From Streptomyces albofaciens JCM 4342 (lineage in GTDB: Bacteria; Actinomycetota; Actinomycetes; Streptomycetales; Streptomycetaceae): 64,000 bases of DNA. Location of the stretch: assembly GCF_008634025.1 (NCBI RefSeq), contig NZ_PDCM01000001.1, forward strand, positions 1,292,001-1,356,000, given 5' to 3'. The notes under the pieces were generated by a model. It was given only the letters and a program-made list of their open reading frames with translations. It had not been told where the DNA came from and ran no database searches. A program made the translations under genes and the position numbers. Below are positions 32,353-40,525 of the stretch, piece by piece; position 1 is the first letter of the stretch, and every line of letters begins with the position of its first letter.

Positions 32353-33273
32353 CTAACTCACCGCCCTCCCCTCCCCACCCATCCCAAAGAACCGTTCCGC
32401 CAGGGGATGGGCGCCGCGTGCGGGCAGGGCCAGGCGTACGGTCACCGGCGGCGCGTTCTTCAGGCGTACGAAGCGGATGCCCGGGTGGGTGTGCCGGTGG
32501 GCCACCTCCTGCGGCGCCACCCCGATCCCGTGCCCGGCGGCCACCGCCTCCAGCCACTCGTCGAAATTGTCCGCGGTGCAGGCAAGTCGCGGACGCCGGT
32601 CCTCGGGCCACAGTTCGGGACGGGTGCTGCCGGTGACGGTGTTCACCACGAGCGGGTGATCCGCCAGCTCACCCCAGTCCAGTACGCGGCGGCGCGCCAA
32701 GGGCGCGGCCGCGCCGAGCCGGCCGACGGCGGCGACCCGCGGCTCGTGCAGCAGCACCCGGGTACGGACATCCGCGTCCGGCGGGGCGTCCCCGCGCAGC
32801 ACCGCGATGTCCGCCTCCCCGGTGTCCAGCCCCGCCAGCGGCGTGTCCCGGCGCACCAGCCGCACCCCGGCCCCGGTCGCCGCTTCGAACGCCGCGTTCA
32901 GCCCGGCGCAGGCGGCAGGCAGCAGTGAGGTGAAACCGAGCCGCAACAGTGGCTGCCCGCCGGGCGCCCGCAGCGCGGCGGCCAGGCGGGACAGCAGGGG
33001 CGCCAGCTCGGCATGGAGCCGACGGCCGTCGTCGGTCAGCTCGACCCGCCGGGTGGTGCGGTCCAGCAGCCGGGTGGCGAGGGCCTCCTCCAGAGCCCGT
33101 ACGGTCCGGGTCAGCGTCGGCTGCCCGACCCGCAGCCGGTCGGCGGCATACGTGAAGCTGCGTTCCTCGGCCACGGCCATGAAGGCCCGCAGATGCCGTA
33201 GCTCTATACCGTCCAGGCCGTCCGCACCTCGGGGTCCGACCGGGGCCGGGTCCGCGTTCACCGTCTCGTTCAT
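32353..33273 (-). CDS. LysR-family transcriptional regulator
   Basis: A 306-residue regulator. The winged helix-turn-helix is in IELRHLRAFMAVAEERSFTYAADRLRVGQPTLTR and VRALEEALATRLLDRTTRRVELT, followed by a two-lobe effector domain (LRLGFTSLLPAAC, GVRLVRRDTPLAGLDTGEADIAVLRG). ATG 33273 (MNETVNADP) is preferred; ATG 33309 and 33339 upstream are in frame but add atypical sequence. No gene is divergent from it at close range, as the next one on the plus strand starts at 35212, so its target is unclear. Confidence 0.86.
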   Translation of the reverse strand: MNETVNADPAPVGPRGADGLDGIELRHLRAFMAVAEERSFTYAADRLRVGQPTLTRTVRALEEALATRLLDRTTRRVELTDDGRRLHAELAPLLSRLAAALRAPGGQPLLRLGFTSLLPAACAGLNAAFEAATGAGVRLVRRDTPLAGLDTGEADIAVLRGDAPPDADVRTRVLLHEPRVAAVGRLGAAAPLARRRVLDWGELADHPLVVNTVTGSTRPELWPEDRRPRLACTADNFDEWLEAVAAGHGIGVAPQEVAHRHTHPGIRFVRLKNAPPVTVRLALPARGAHPLAERFFGMGGEGRAVS

Positions 33274-33410
33274 GACGTGTTTCACCCTCCGCTGGAACGG
33301 TCCGGCACTCATCCGCAGCTGCTCCTGTCGAGCACGCATGCCTTTGTGCGGGTCACCTTCCCGAACATCCGGAGGATGCTTCGACTTCCCGGGCCGGCTT
33401 GGACGAGTGG

Positions 33411-33788
33411 TCAGCCCAGCGCCTTTTCCCCGATTTCCTCGATGGCTTCAAAGATGTCCGCATCCGTCTCCTGCTGCCAGACCGGGAGATCCGGCCAGTC
33501 GGCCACATAGCCAGGCTTCGGGTCCTCGAAGTGCTTGAACATCTGAGCCGTCCAGCAGATCGCGACGAACCGGCTCTTCTGCTCGCGCGACAGTTTCGAC
33601 GTACGGCCGCCGCTGACCTCGACGAATCGGCGCACCTGCTCGTAAACGGCCCCAGCGGCATCGCGTTCCCATTGCGGTGTGTCATCCCACGGAGTGACGT
33701 AGCCCGCCTTGGGCTCACCGGGGAAATGCCGACGCACTCCCGTGATCCAGGCTTCCCGGAACAGTCGTGCACCTTCGGTCTGCGACAT
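33411..33788 (-). CDS. Unknown protein with internal W-rich duplication
   Basis: A 125-residue soluble protein. Two copies of one pattern are visible: PKAGYVTPWDDTPQWERDAAGAVYEQV (about residues 27-53) and PKPGYVADWPDLPVWQQETDADIFEAI (about 91-117), each shown here only by its ends; GYV, W, P and W positions line up. I do not recognise a named family. ATG 33788 has GAGAGG six bases upstream. It starts 14 bases after the XRE-TPR regulator gene, so both form one unit, and such pairs are frequent in Streptomyces accessory DNA. Confidence 0.75.
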   Translation of the reverse strand: MSQTEGARLFREAWITGVRRHFPGEPKAGYVTPWDDTPQWERDAAGAVYEQVRRFVEVSGGRTSKLSREQKSRFVAICWTAQMFKHFEDPKPGYVADWPDLPVWQQETDADIFEAIEEIGEKALG

Positions 33789-33802
33789 GCCAACCTCTCT
33801 AG

Positions 33803-35059
33803 TCACGGTGTGCTCAGCCTGGCGATCTCCGCCCCCAGCTCCGCTACGCGGTGATCGCGGTGCGAGGGGCCGAATTCGTCACACAGGACTCGGAGTCTAC
33901 GGGCGACGTAGCCGGATGATGAGGCTCGCGCCAGATCGAGGGCTTCGCGGCCGTACGCGACGACCTGTTCCGCGTTCCGGCGCTTCGCGGCGATGACCGC
34001 CAGTCCGGTCAGCGCTGCGCCTCTGCGCCGGTACGACTGTCCGGAAGCCAGAGCTGTCTGCCCCAGCGCGCCCTGCAGAGCCTCCTCCGCGCGGTCGAGG
34101 CGGCCGAGCTGGACGTAGCACGCCCCTCGCTCTTCCTCCAGGCGCGTACCGTCGAACCGAAGCCATCCACCGTTGGCGCTGTCCCCGGTGAGGTCACGGA
34201 CGGTCTCGGCCCGGCCCATCGCACGTTCGCACGCGTCCAGATCACCGAGACCGGCGTACGCCTCGGCCTGGACCGACGCGACCCAGTGACGGGTGGAGAG
34301 GCCGCTGTCGCCCCTTACCGCGAGCTTTTCGGCCGCGGTGAGCAACTGTGCCGCTTGGCGATAGCGCTGTTCGGACATCTCCACGTACGCGTGGCGTACG
34401 AGGGCGCAGGCCCACAGGTCATACGATCCCGCGTCTTTGCCGACCGACGCTGCGAGCGCATACGAGGTGACGGCGTCGGAGTATCGGTCACCGTCGAACG
34501 CCACTTCACCGGCCAGTTGAAAGAGGTCGGCAGCTGCGTTCAGCAGTTGACGAGCGCCACCACGATCTCCCGCGAGAGCCTGCGTCAGTGCTGCCAGCCG
34601 GTCGCGAACGACGGGGTACACCGAACCTTTGGACCGGGCCATTTGGTAGACCTGCCACAGGTGGCCGTTCATTCTGGCGAAATTGCCGGCCGTTCCCCGG
34701 TGGGCAGCTTCCGTGAGGGCGTCTGCCTCATCGACCGGCAGAGCGGACAAGGCCCCGCTGACGGTCAGTATGCGAAGGAATTCGCGGCGGATCATTTCGT
34801 CGGCATCTCCCGTGTTCGGAGGGGAACCGGACCGAGGAGGCCCGGTGATTTCCTGTGCTGCCGCTTGTGCCGATGCCAGAAGGCCGTCCAGCTCCGAGAG
34901 ACCGATCTCAAGGGCGATCGCCAAGCCTCGTCGCTGGGGTGGTTGCGGGGCGATCCTGCCGCTTTCCCAGCGGCAGACCGTCGTGCGGTCCACGCCGAGC
35001 AGTTCAGCCAATGTCTCCTGGCTATGGCCCAGGGCCCTGCGCCGGTTTGCGAGTCCCAT
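33803..35059 (-). CDS. XRE-family regulator with TPR-like C-terminal domain
   Basis: A 418-residue protein. The helix-turn-helix is at residues 1-60 (ALGHSQETLAELLGVDRTTVCRWESGR). From about residue 130 to the end the chain is all-helical with tetratricopeptide-like repeats (AVTSYALAASVGKDAG, YRQAAQLLTAAEKLA, AEAYAGLGDLDACERAMGRAE, CYVQLGRLDRAEEALQGAL). Such proteins resemble peptide-responsive regulators, though here the ligand is unknown. GGGAGGAG precedes ATG 35059. Base composition from 33.4 to 35.8 kb is less GC-rich than the flanks, a sign of accessory DNA. Confidence 0.88.
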   Translation of the reverse strand: MGLANRRRALGHSQETLAELLGVDRTTVCRWESGRIAPQPPQRRGLAIALEIGLSELDGLLASAQAAAQEITGPPRSGSPPNTGDADEMIRREFLRILTVSGALSALPVDEADALTEAAHRGTAGNFARMNGHLWQVYQMARSKGSVYPVVRDRLAALTQALAGDRGGARQLLNAAADLFQLAGEVAFDGDRYSDAVTSYALAASVGKDAGSYDLWACALVRHAYVEMSEQRYRQAAQLLTAAEKLAVRGDSGLSTRHWVASVQAEAYAGLGDLDACERAMGRAETVRDLTGDSANGGWLRFDGTRLEEERGACYVQLGRLDRAEEALQGALGQTALASGQSYRRRGAALTGLAVIAAKRRNAEQVVAYGREALDLARASSSGYVARRLRVLCDEFGPSHRDHRVAELGAEIARLSTP

Positions 35060-35211
35060 GAGACTCCTCCCTGCGGTCCGGGCTTCGTGGATGTCCGTGC
35101 ACGGAGCTGCGTCAAGACTGCCGCATCGATGCCATGGGTTTCCCCGAAACGCCGTTATTTACTCGGAGTTGCTGCACGTGGTGCGGCAAAGAACGGCGAA
35201 AGGGCCCGTAC

Positions 35212-35466
35212 ATGGCAATCCGAAACGCTGGGCAAGAGCGCAAGCCTGAAGAAAACTCGCGAACGCTTGTTTCGAACGCTGGGCAGCGTGTGCTGATGAC
35301 GCTGCGCGTGTCCCGTGACTCCGGGCGTACGTGGGAGCGGACCATTACGGTCCGCGAGGGCGACCCAGTAGTGCTCATGGAGGGCCCGCAGTATCCGATG
35401 TGCGAGTGCCGACGCTGCACCGGCCGTCATGCAGCCCCCGCACGCTCGCCGTATCCGGCTCCGTGA
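35212..35466 (+). CDS. Small unknown protein beside the XRE regulator
   Basis: An 84-residue frame from ATG 35212. The central part reads LMTLRVSRDSGRTWERTITVREGDPV and then CECRRCTGR, a C-x-C-x2-C cluster that may bind metal. I have seen similar short frames next to XRE regulators in Streptomyces but cannot name a family. AAGGGCC is a weak ribosome-binding site. An earlier ATG at 35134 is in frame but overlaps less likely sequence. Confidence 0.5.
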   Translation: MAIRNAGQERKPEENSRTLVSNAGQRVLMTLRVSRDSGRTWERTITVREGDPVVLMEGPQYPMCECRRCTGRHAAPARSPYPAP

Positions 35467-35577
35467 TGCGCTGCACGAACCGGCGCCGACTGCCGTACGA
35501 CCTGATCGTGGCAGCGCAGAGCAGAGCGCCTGCGGGCCACGTGCATGATGCGGTGCAGTGCCTCTTCTTCGGTCGCC

Positions 35578-35772
35578 ATGAGGGGGACCCACTTCGGCTT
35601 CCTGGACTCCCTGGAGTGCGGGCATGCCCTGTGGGCCACCTGGTTGGGAACCGGGACGAAGCTGCTGGGGTTGCCCGACTGTACGGCGACCGGCCCAGGG
35701 CCCGGCCCGGCAGGGTGCTGTCTCTTCGCCGGTCACGTCGAGCGCCACACCTGGGAAGTGCCTCGCTGGTGA
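35578..35772 (+). CDS. Small Cys/His-rich protein, unknown
   Basis: A 64-residue frame, MRGTHFGFLDSLECGHALW at the start and CCLFAGHVERHTWEV near the end. The pairs ECGH, PDC, CCLFAGH and RHTW look like a zinc-binding small protein of the type common in actinomycete accessory regions. Codon third positions are rich in G and C, which supports coding. No clear ribosome-binding site is seen, and a short minus-strand frame starts at the same bases. Confidence 0.45.
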   Translation: MRGTHFGFLDSLECGHALWATWLGTGTKLLGLPDCTATGPGPGPAGCCLFAGHVERHTWEVPRW

Positions 35773-35804
35773 CGCAGCCACGGGCCTCTTTTTCCTTGTC
35801 CATC

Positions 35805-35870
35805 CCCCCACTCATTCCCCCCACGCATAAATCACCCCCACCAACATTTCCCCCACCCCCCGGAGGCCCC
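35805..35870. other. Polypyrimidine tract before the MFS gene
   Basis: Almost all C with runs of C6, C6, C5, C5 and C6, only broken by short AT-rich pieces such as GCATAAATCA. On the minus strand this is G-rich with long loops. It fills most of the gap between the small protein and the transporter gene. Confidence 0.5.
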
Positions 35871-35924
35871 CTACGTTTCCCCGGTCGATGCGCCGTAGCA
35901 GGAAAACCAGGGGAGTTGACGGCA

Positions 35925-37106
35925 ATGCGCAAGGTCTGGTTGCTGGCTCTGGGGGCGTTCGCCCTCGGGCTGGACGCGTATGTGATGGCGGGGCTGTTGC
36001 CCGTGGTCGCGGGTGATCTCCGGACGTCCGTGTCGCTCGTGGGACAGATGGTGACGGTCTTCACCTTGGCGTATGCGATTGCCGCGCCGCTGGTCGCGGG
36101 GCTGATGGCGGGGGTGCGGCCGCGGACGGTCATCGTGGTGGCGCTGGCCGTCTTCACGGTGGGGAACGCGGCCACCGCCCTCGCCCCCTCGCTGGGGGCG
36201 CTGCTCGCCGCCCGGGTCGTCGCGGGGGCCGGGGCAGGGGTCTACGCGGCGCTGTCCACGGCTGCCGCGTCGGCGCTGGTGCCGGGGGAGCGGCGCGGGC
36301 GGGCGCTGGCGCTGGTCATGGGCGGGATGAGTACGGGGACCGTGCTGGGTGTGCCGGTGGGGGTGCTGCTCGCCGGGCACGCGGGATGGCGGTCGACGAT
36401 GTGGCTGGTCACGGGGTTGGGGGCGGTCGCCCTGGTGGGGCTGGCCGGGCTGCTGCCGCCGGTGCCGGCCGATCCGCCGGTGGCGGCGCGGGCCCGGCTG
36501 GCCGCCGTCGCGGACCGGGAGGTGGCGCCGATCGTGGGCGTCTCGTTTCTGGCGGCGGTGGCGAGCCTGGGGCTCTATACGTACCTGGCGCCGGTGCTGG
36601 CCTCCGCGGGCGGCGTCGGGGAGGTCGGTCCGTACTTGTGGGCCTGGGGGATCGGCGGGGTGGCGGGAAGCGTGGCCGCCGGGCCGCTGGTGGACCGTAC
36701 GGGGAAGGCCGCGGCCCTGGTCGGCGGGGTGCTGGTGACGGTCGCCGTGGCCCAGGTGCTGCTGCCGGTGCTGGCCTCCGCCGCGCTGCCGGGCGCGGCC
36801 GCGGCCCTGGTGCTCTGGGGCGCGGCGGGCTGGGCGCTCCAGGTGCCGCAGCAGCACCGGCTGCTCGCCCTGCGTGACGACCGCGGCACGGTCGCCCTCG
36901 CCCTGAACAATTCGGCCCTCTACCTGGGCAGCGCGGTCGGCTCGGCGCTGGGCGGGCTGGCCCTCGCGGCGGGGGCCGAGGGGTACATGCTGCCGTGGGC
37001 GGCGGGTGGTGTCGCGGGCCTCGGACTCGTGCTCCACCTGTGGGCGGGCCGCCGCTCCCGGCACGCCGCGCGCGTCGGTACCCTTGGCGGTTATGAGCAC
37101 TCTTGA
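35925..37106 (+). CDS. MFS transporter, DHA1-type efflux
   Basis: A 393-residue permease with about twelve helices. The N-terminus MRKVWLLALGAFALGLDAYVMAGLLPVVAGDL and LVMGGMSTGTVLGVPVGVLL (motif C of antiporters, G-x8-G-x3-G-P-x2-G like) place it with sugar- or drug-efflux members such as AraJ/YdhP. GGGGAG precedes ATG 35925. It ends inside the start of the DUF3039 gene (14-base overlap). Substrate unknown. Confidence 0.87.
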   Translation: MRKVWLLALGAFALGLDAYVMAGLLPVVAGDLRTSVSLVGQMVTVFTLAYAIAAPLVAGLMAGVRPRTVIVVALAVFTVGNAATALAPSLGALLAARVVAGAGAGVYAALSTAAASALVPGERRGRALALVMGGMSTGTVLGVPVGVLLAGHAGWRSTMWLVTGLGAVALVGLAGLLPPVPADPPVAARARLAAVADREVAPIVGVSFLAAVASLGLYTYLAPVLASAGGVGEVGPYLWAWGIGGVAGSVAAGPLVDRTGKAAALVGGVLVTVAVAQVLLPVLASAALPGAAAALVLWGAAGWALQVPQQHRLLALRDDRGTVALALNNSALYLGSAVGSALGGLALAAGAEGYMLPWAAGGVAGLGLVLHLWAGRRSRHAARVGTLGGYEHS

Positions 37107-37386
37107 GCCCGAGCGCGGGGCAGGTACGGGGACCCTCGTAGAGCCGACGCCGCAGACGTCGCACGGCGACGGCGACCACGAGCGCTACGCCCACTACGTC
37201 CAGAAGGACAAGATCATGGCGAGCGCGCTCGACGGCACCCCCGTCGTCGCCCTCTGCGGCAAGGTCTGGGTCCCGGGCCGTGACCCGAAGAAGTACCCGG
37301 TCTGCCCCATGTGCAAGGAGATCTACGAGTCCATGGGCGCCGGTGGCGACAAGGACAAGGGCGGCAAGGACGGCGGCAAGAAGTAG
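37093..37386 (+). CDS. DUF3039 protein, small zinc-binding
   Basis: A 97-residue protein conserved in actinobacteria. The core is HERYAHYVQKDKIMASALDGTPVVALCGKVWVPGRDPKKYPVCPMCKEIYE, with C..CPMC as probable zinc ligands; the tail is Gly/Lys-rich. ATG 37093 lies eight bases after TACCCT (37079-37084), so a leaderless mRNA is likely, with the promoter inside the end of the MFS gene. The role is unknown. Confidence 0.9.
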   Translation: MSTLEPERGAGTGTLVEPTPQTSHGDGDHERYAHYVQKDKIMASALDGTPVVALCGKVWVPGRDPKKYPVCPMCKEIYESMGAGGDKDKGGKDGGKK

Positions 37387-37491
37387 TCCGTCCGGCCGGA
37401 GCCGGCGCGCTGCCGCGCGGCTCCCGCCCGCCCTGCGCGTGTCCGGCCCGTTCCCGTACGAGGAGCGGGCCGCGCGCGTTGTGCCGTGGTA

Positions 37492-37527
37492 CCGAGGCCC
37501 GGTCCCCGTGTGGGGGCCGGGCCTCGG
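37492..37527. terminator. Hairpin between DUF3039 and SSI-like genes
   Basis: CCGAGGCCCGGTCCCC (37492-37507) pairs with 37512-37527 apart from one G-U type position. It lies between convergent genes and probably ends both. Confidence 0.75.
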
Positions 37528-37546
37528 CCGTACGGTGCGGGGCGCG

Positions 37547-37972
37547 TCAGTCGCGCCAGGGGGTGAGGTTGAAGATGTCGCCGCTCTCGGCGTTGGCGAC
37601 GCACTGGTTCGGATAGGTGCGCTGGTAGTAGGTCGTCTTGCCGCGCCACGTGCCGTGGGCGACGACCGTGACCGGCTGGTAGATCCGCGGACAGGCGCGG
37701 TGCTCCGCCGGGACGCGGGTGTAGTCGCCGTTGGCCATGGCCAGCTTGAGGCAGGCCCCCGCCGGGTCCGGATGGTCGCCGCCGGCCGGGAAGCAGTACA
37801 GGTGGGCGGCGGCGAGGAGGGGCCCGGAGGGGTCGGTGCCCTCGTGGACGGCGATGTGCTGGCGGCCGCCGGTCTGCGGCTGGGCGTGCGCGGCGGCGGG
37901 GATGGCCGCGAGGGGCAGCAGCCCCAGGGCGGCGGCGGTCAGCAGGGCGGTGCGTACGGGTCTGGCGCGCAT
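37547..37972 (-). CDS. Secreted subtilisin-inhibitor-like (SSI) protease inhibitor
   Basis: A 141-residue exported protein. Residues 1-30 form a signal peptide ending AAAHA. The SSI fold is seen in CFPAGGDHPDPAGACLKLA, RACPRIYQPVTVVAHGTWRGK and YPNQCVANAESGDIFNL, with all four cysteines of the two SSI disulfides. In SSI the reactive bond follows Met in CPMVYDP; here the matching residue is Arg in CPRIYQP, so a trypsin-like target is predicted. In Streptomyces such inhibitors control extracellular proteases, and some are cut by transglutaminase pathways. ATG 37972 follows AAGGA at about eleven bases. Confidence 0.9.
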   Translation of the reverse strand: MRARPVRTALLTAAALGLLPLAAIPAAAHAQPQTGGRQHIAVHEGTDPSGPLLAAAHLYCFPAGGDHPDPAGACLKLAMANGDYTRVPAEHRACPRIYQPVTVVAHGTWRGKTTYYQRTYPNQCVANAESGDIFNLTPWRD

Positions 37973-38176
37973 GGATGCGGTCGGTCCTTTGTGTGAAGTG
38001 CGGCTGGGTGCTGCTGTCAGGGGCTGCGGCCGGGAGCCGGTTCCTCGCGGGGCGCCCGGTGCTGCTTCTGGTAGCAGAGGAGGGACATCTGATTCATAGA
38101 TAGACGTACCGGGACCAAACGGCCGCGATTGTGGGCCAGTGGCGGCGTGTCGCCCGCGCCGTTGCCTGATCGGCTC

Positions 38177-38251
38177 TTGTCGGGGAGCGTCGGCGCGCTT
38201 AGCCTCCTGAGGATTGTGCATGGCGAAACGCCCGTTGCGTATGCTGCAACG
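38177..38251 (+). promoter_or_regulatory. Promoter and operator of the amino-sugar ABC operon
   Basis: TTGTCG (38177-38182), 17 bases, TAGCCT (38200-38205): a close match to the vegetative promoter, starting near 38212. CGTTGC (38233-38238) and GCAACG (38246-38251) form a perfect inverted repeat over seven bases, 20-40 bases downstream of that start, a position suited to a LacI- or GntR-type repressor. A DasR-type box was not seen. Confidence 0.55.
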
Positions 38252-38270
38252 TTCCTTCAGGGGGTCCCCA

Positions 38271-39569
38271 ATGCAGCTCTCCGCCCGAACAGCCGCCCGC
38301 GCGGCAGCACTTGTCCTCGCCGTCGCCACCGCCGCCGGCTGCGCCCCGTCCACCTCCGGCGGCGGCGCCAAGGAGGACGCGAAGACCGGCACGCTGCGGG
38401 TCTGGCTCTTCCAGGAGGTCAACAACAAGCCCAAGGAAGCGGTCGTCGGCAAGGCGGTGGCCGACTTCGAGGCCGCGCACCAGGGCGCCGACGTCAAGGT
38501 CGACTACATCCCGGTCGACACCCGCGCCCAGCGCATCAAGGCCGCCTTCAACGACCCCAAGAGCGCCCCCGACGTGATCGAGTACGGGAACACCGACACC
38601 GCCGGGTACGTGCAGGACGGCGGACTGGCCGACGTCAGCCAGGAGTTCGGCGCCTGGAAGGAGGCCAAGGACACCGATCCCACCGCCAGGCAGTCGGTGA
38701 CCGTGGACGGCAAGATCTACGGCGCGCCCCTGTTCGTCGGCGTACGGGCGCTGTACTACCGCACCGACGTGTTCAAGGAGCTGGGCATCGCCGTGCCCAC
38801 CACCCAGGACGAGGTCGCCGCTGCCGCGCGCAAGATCCGCGCGGAGCGGCCCGAGCTGTACGGGATCGCCGTCGGCGGCGCGTACACCTACGGCGCGCTG
38901 CCCTTCCTCTGGGCGCACGGCGGCGAGCTGGCCACCGGACAGGGCAAGGACTTCACCGCCGCCGTGAACAGCGAGAAGTCGCAGGCGGGCATCAAGGCGT
39001 ACACGGACCTCTTCGGCGACGCCAACTGCCCGGCCGCCAAGTGCGCGGAGATGGGCGGCAACGACACCGTCGCCGCCTTCGCCGCCGGCAAGGCGGGCAT
39101 GGCAATCGGCGGCGACTTCAGCCACCAGGCCATGGAGGACGGCAAGGTGAAGGGCAAGTACGCGGTGGTGCCGCTGCCCGGCACCACCAAGGGCTCGATC
39201 GCCCCGGCCTTCGCGGGCGGCAACAACATCGGTGTCCTGAAGAGCAGTTCGCACCGCACGCTGGCGGTGGACCTGATGAAGCGGCTGGCCGGCAAGGACA
39301 CCCAGCGGCGGCTGTTCGACGCGATGGGCTTCCTGCCGACGTACGCCGACGTACGGGCCGAGGCGGCGAAGAAGCAGCCGTTCGTCAAGCCCTTCGTGCG
39401 GACGCTGGAAGCGGGTGCCAAGTTCGTGCCGGTCACCCCGGCCTGGGCCGCCATCGACGCCTCGCTGGTACTGCCGACGATGTACCAGGAGATCGTCAGC
39501 GGCCGGAAGAACGTCGCCACGGCGTCCGGTGACGCGGCCAAGAAGATGGACGAGGCGTTCAAGAAGTGA
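38271..39569 (+). CDS. ABC transporter sugar-binding lipoprotein
   Basis: A 432-residue solute-binding protein of the family of maltose and chitobiose receptors. The signal peptide ends in ATAAGC, a lipobox, so the mature protein starts at Cys and is lipid-anchored. LRVWLFQEVNNKPKEAVVG, YIPVDTRAQRIKAAFNDPKSAPDVIEYGNTDTAGY and APLFVGVRALYYRTDVF are the typical strands of this class. ATG 38271 has AGGGGG upstream. Two permeases and a GH20 hexosaminidase follow, so the likely ligand is N-acetylglucosamine-containing oligosaccharide. No ATPase gene is present; in Streptomyces MsiK from elsewhere serves such importers. Confidence 0.92.
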   Translation: MQLSARTAARAAALVLAVATAAGCAPSTSGGGAKEDAKTGTLRVWLFQEVNNKPKEAVVGKAVADFEAAHQGADVKVDYIPVDTRAQRIKAAFNDPKSAPDVIEYGNTDTAGYVQDGGLADVSQEFGAWKEAKDTDPTARQSVTVDGKIYGAPLFVGVRALYYRTDVFKELGIAVPTTQDEVAAAARKIRAERPELYGIAVGGAYTYGALPFLWAHGGELATGQGKDFTAAVNSEKSQAGIKAYTDLFGDANCPAAKCAEMGGNDTVAAFAAGKAGMAIGGDFSHQAMEDGKVKGKYAVVPLPGTTKGSIAPAFAGGNNIGVLKSSSHRTLAVDLMKRLAGKDTQRRLFDAMGFLPTYADVRAEAAKKQPFVKPFVRTLEAGAKFVPVTPAWAAIDASLVLPTMYQEIVSGRKNVATASGDAAKKMDEAFKK

Positions 39570-40525
39570 CGCTCACGGTCAAGGAAGCACGCGCCGGGGG
39601 CGGCCGGACGCCGCTCACCGGCGCCCGCCGCGGACGGCCGCCGTCCCGCCGCGGGAGCCGCTGGACACCGTGGCTCTACCTCGCGCCCGCGCTGGTCGTC
39701 CTGGGCGGACTGCTGGTCTACCCGATCTACCAGCTCGGTCTGATCTCGTTCCTCCAATACACCCAGGCCCAGGTCAGCGGCGGCGAACCGACCAGCTTCC
39801 AGGGGCTGGCGAACTACGCCGAACTGTTCGGGGACGGCCAGTTCTGGCAGGTGCTGCTCGCCACCGTGCTGTTCGCCGCGGCCTGCGTGGTGTGCACGCT
39901 GGCGGTCGGCTGCTCGTTCGCGGTCCTGCTCACCCGGATCCGGGCGGTGCCGCGGCTGGCCCTGATGCTGGCCGCGCTCGGCGCCTGGGCCACCCCCGCC
40001 ATCACCGGCTCCACCGTCTGGGTCTTCCTCTTCGACCCGGACTTCGGGCCGGTCAACCGGGTGCTGGGCCTCGGCGACCTGTCCTGGACCTACGGGCGCT
40101 ACAGCGCCTTCGCGCTGGTCCTGATGGAAGTCGTGTGGTGCTCGTTCCCGTTCGTGATGGTGACCGTCTACGCGGGCATCCGGGCCATCCCGGGCGAGGT
40201 CCTGGAGGCCGCGGCCCTGGACGGCGCGTCGCAGTGGCGCATCTGGCGCTCGGTCATGGCGCCGATGCTGCGGCCGATCCTGGTCGTCGTCACCATCCAG
40301 TCCGTCATCTGGGACTTCAAGGTCTTCACCCAGATCTACGTGATGACCAACGGCGGCGGCATCGCCGGGCAGAACCTCGTACTGAACGTGTACGCCTACC
40401 AGAAGGCGTTCGCCTCGTCCCAGTACAGCCTGGGCTCGGCCATCGGCATCGTGATGCTGCTGGTCCTGCTGGCCGTCACGCTCGTCTACCTGCGCCTGCT
40501 GCGCCGACAGGGGGAGGAACTGTGA
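39566..40525 (+). CDS. ABC sugar transporter permease (MalF type)
   Basis: A 319-residue inner-membrane protein with six helices. The EAA loop that contacts the ATPase is GEVLEAAALDGASQWRIWRSVMAPMLRP. The GTG start overlaps the stop of the binding-protein gene. It pairs with the permease encoded next. Confidence 0.93.
   Translation: MTLTVKEARAGGGRTPLTGARRGRPPSRRGSRWTPWLYLAPALVVLGGLLVYPIYQLGLISFLQYTQAQVSGGEPTSFQGLANYAELFGDGQFWQVLLATVLFAAACVVCTLAVGCSFAVLLTRIRAVPRLALMLAALGAWATPAITGSTVWVFLFDPDFGPVNRVLGLGDLSWTYGRYSAFALVLMEVVWCSFPFVMVTVYAGIRAIPGEVLEAAALDGASQWRIWRSVMAPMLRPILVVVTIQSVIWDFKVFTQIYVMTNGGGIAGQNLVLNVYAYQKAFASSQYSLGSAIGIVMLLVLLAVTLVYLRLLRRQGEEL

Noticed and set aside
35427..35579. 50-residue minus-strand frame starting MATEEEALHRIMHVARRRSALRCHDQ
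   Set aside because: The start looks protein-like, but third-position GC is poor and there is no ribosome-binding site; the plus-strand small frame overlapping its start has better codon use. Neither is certain.
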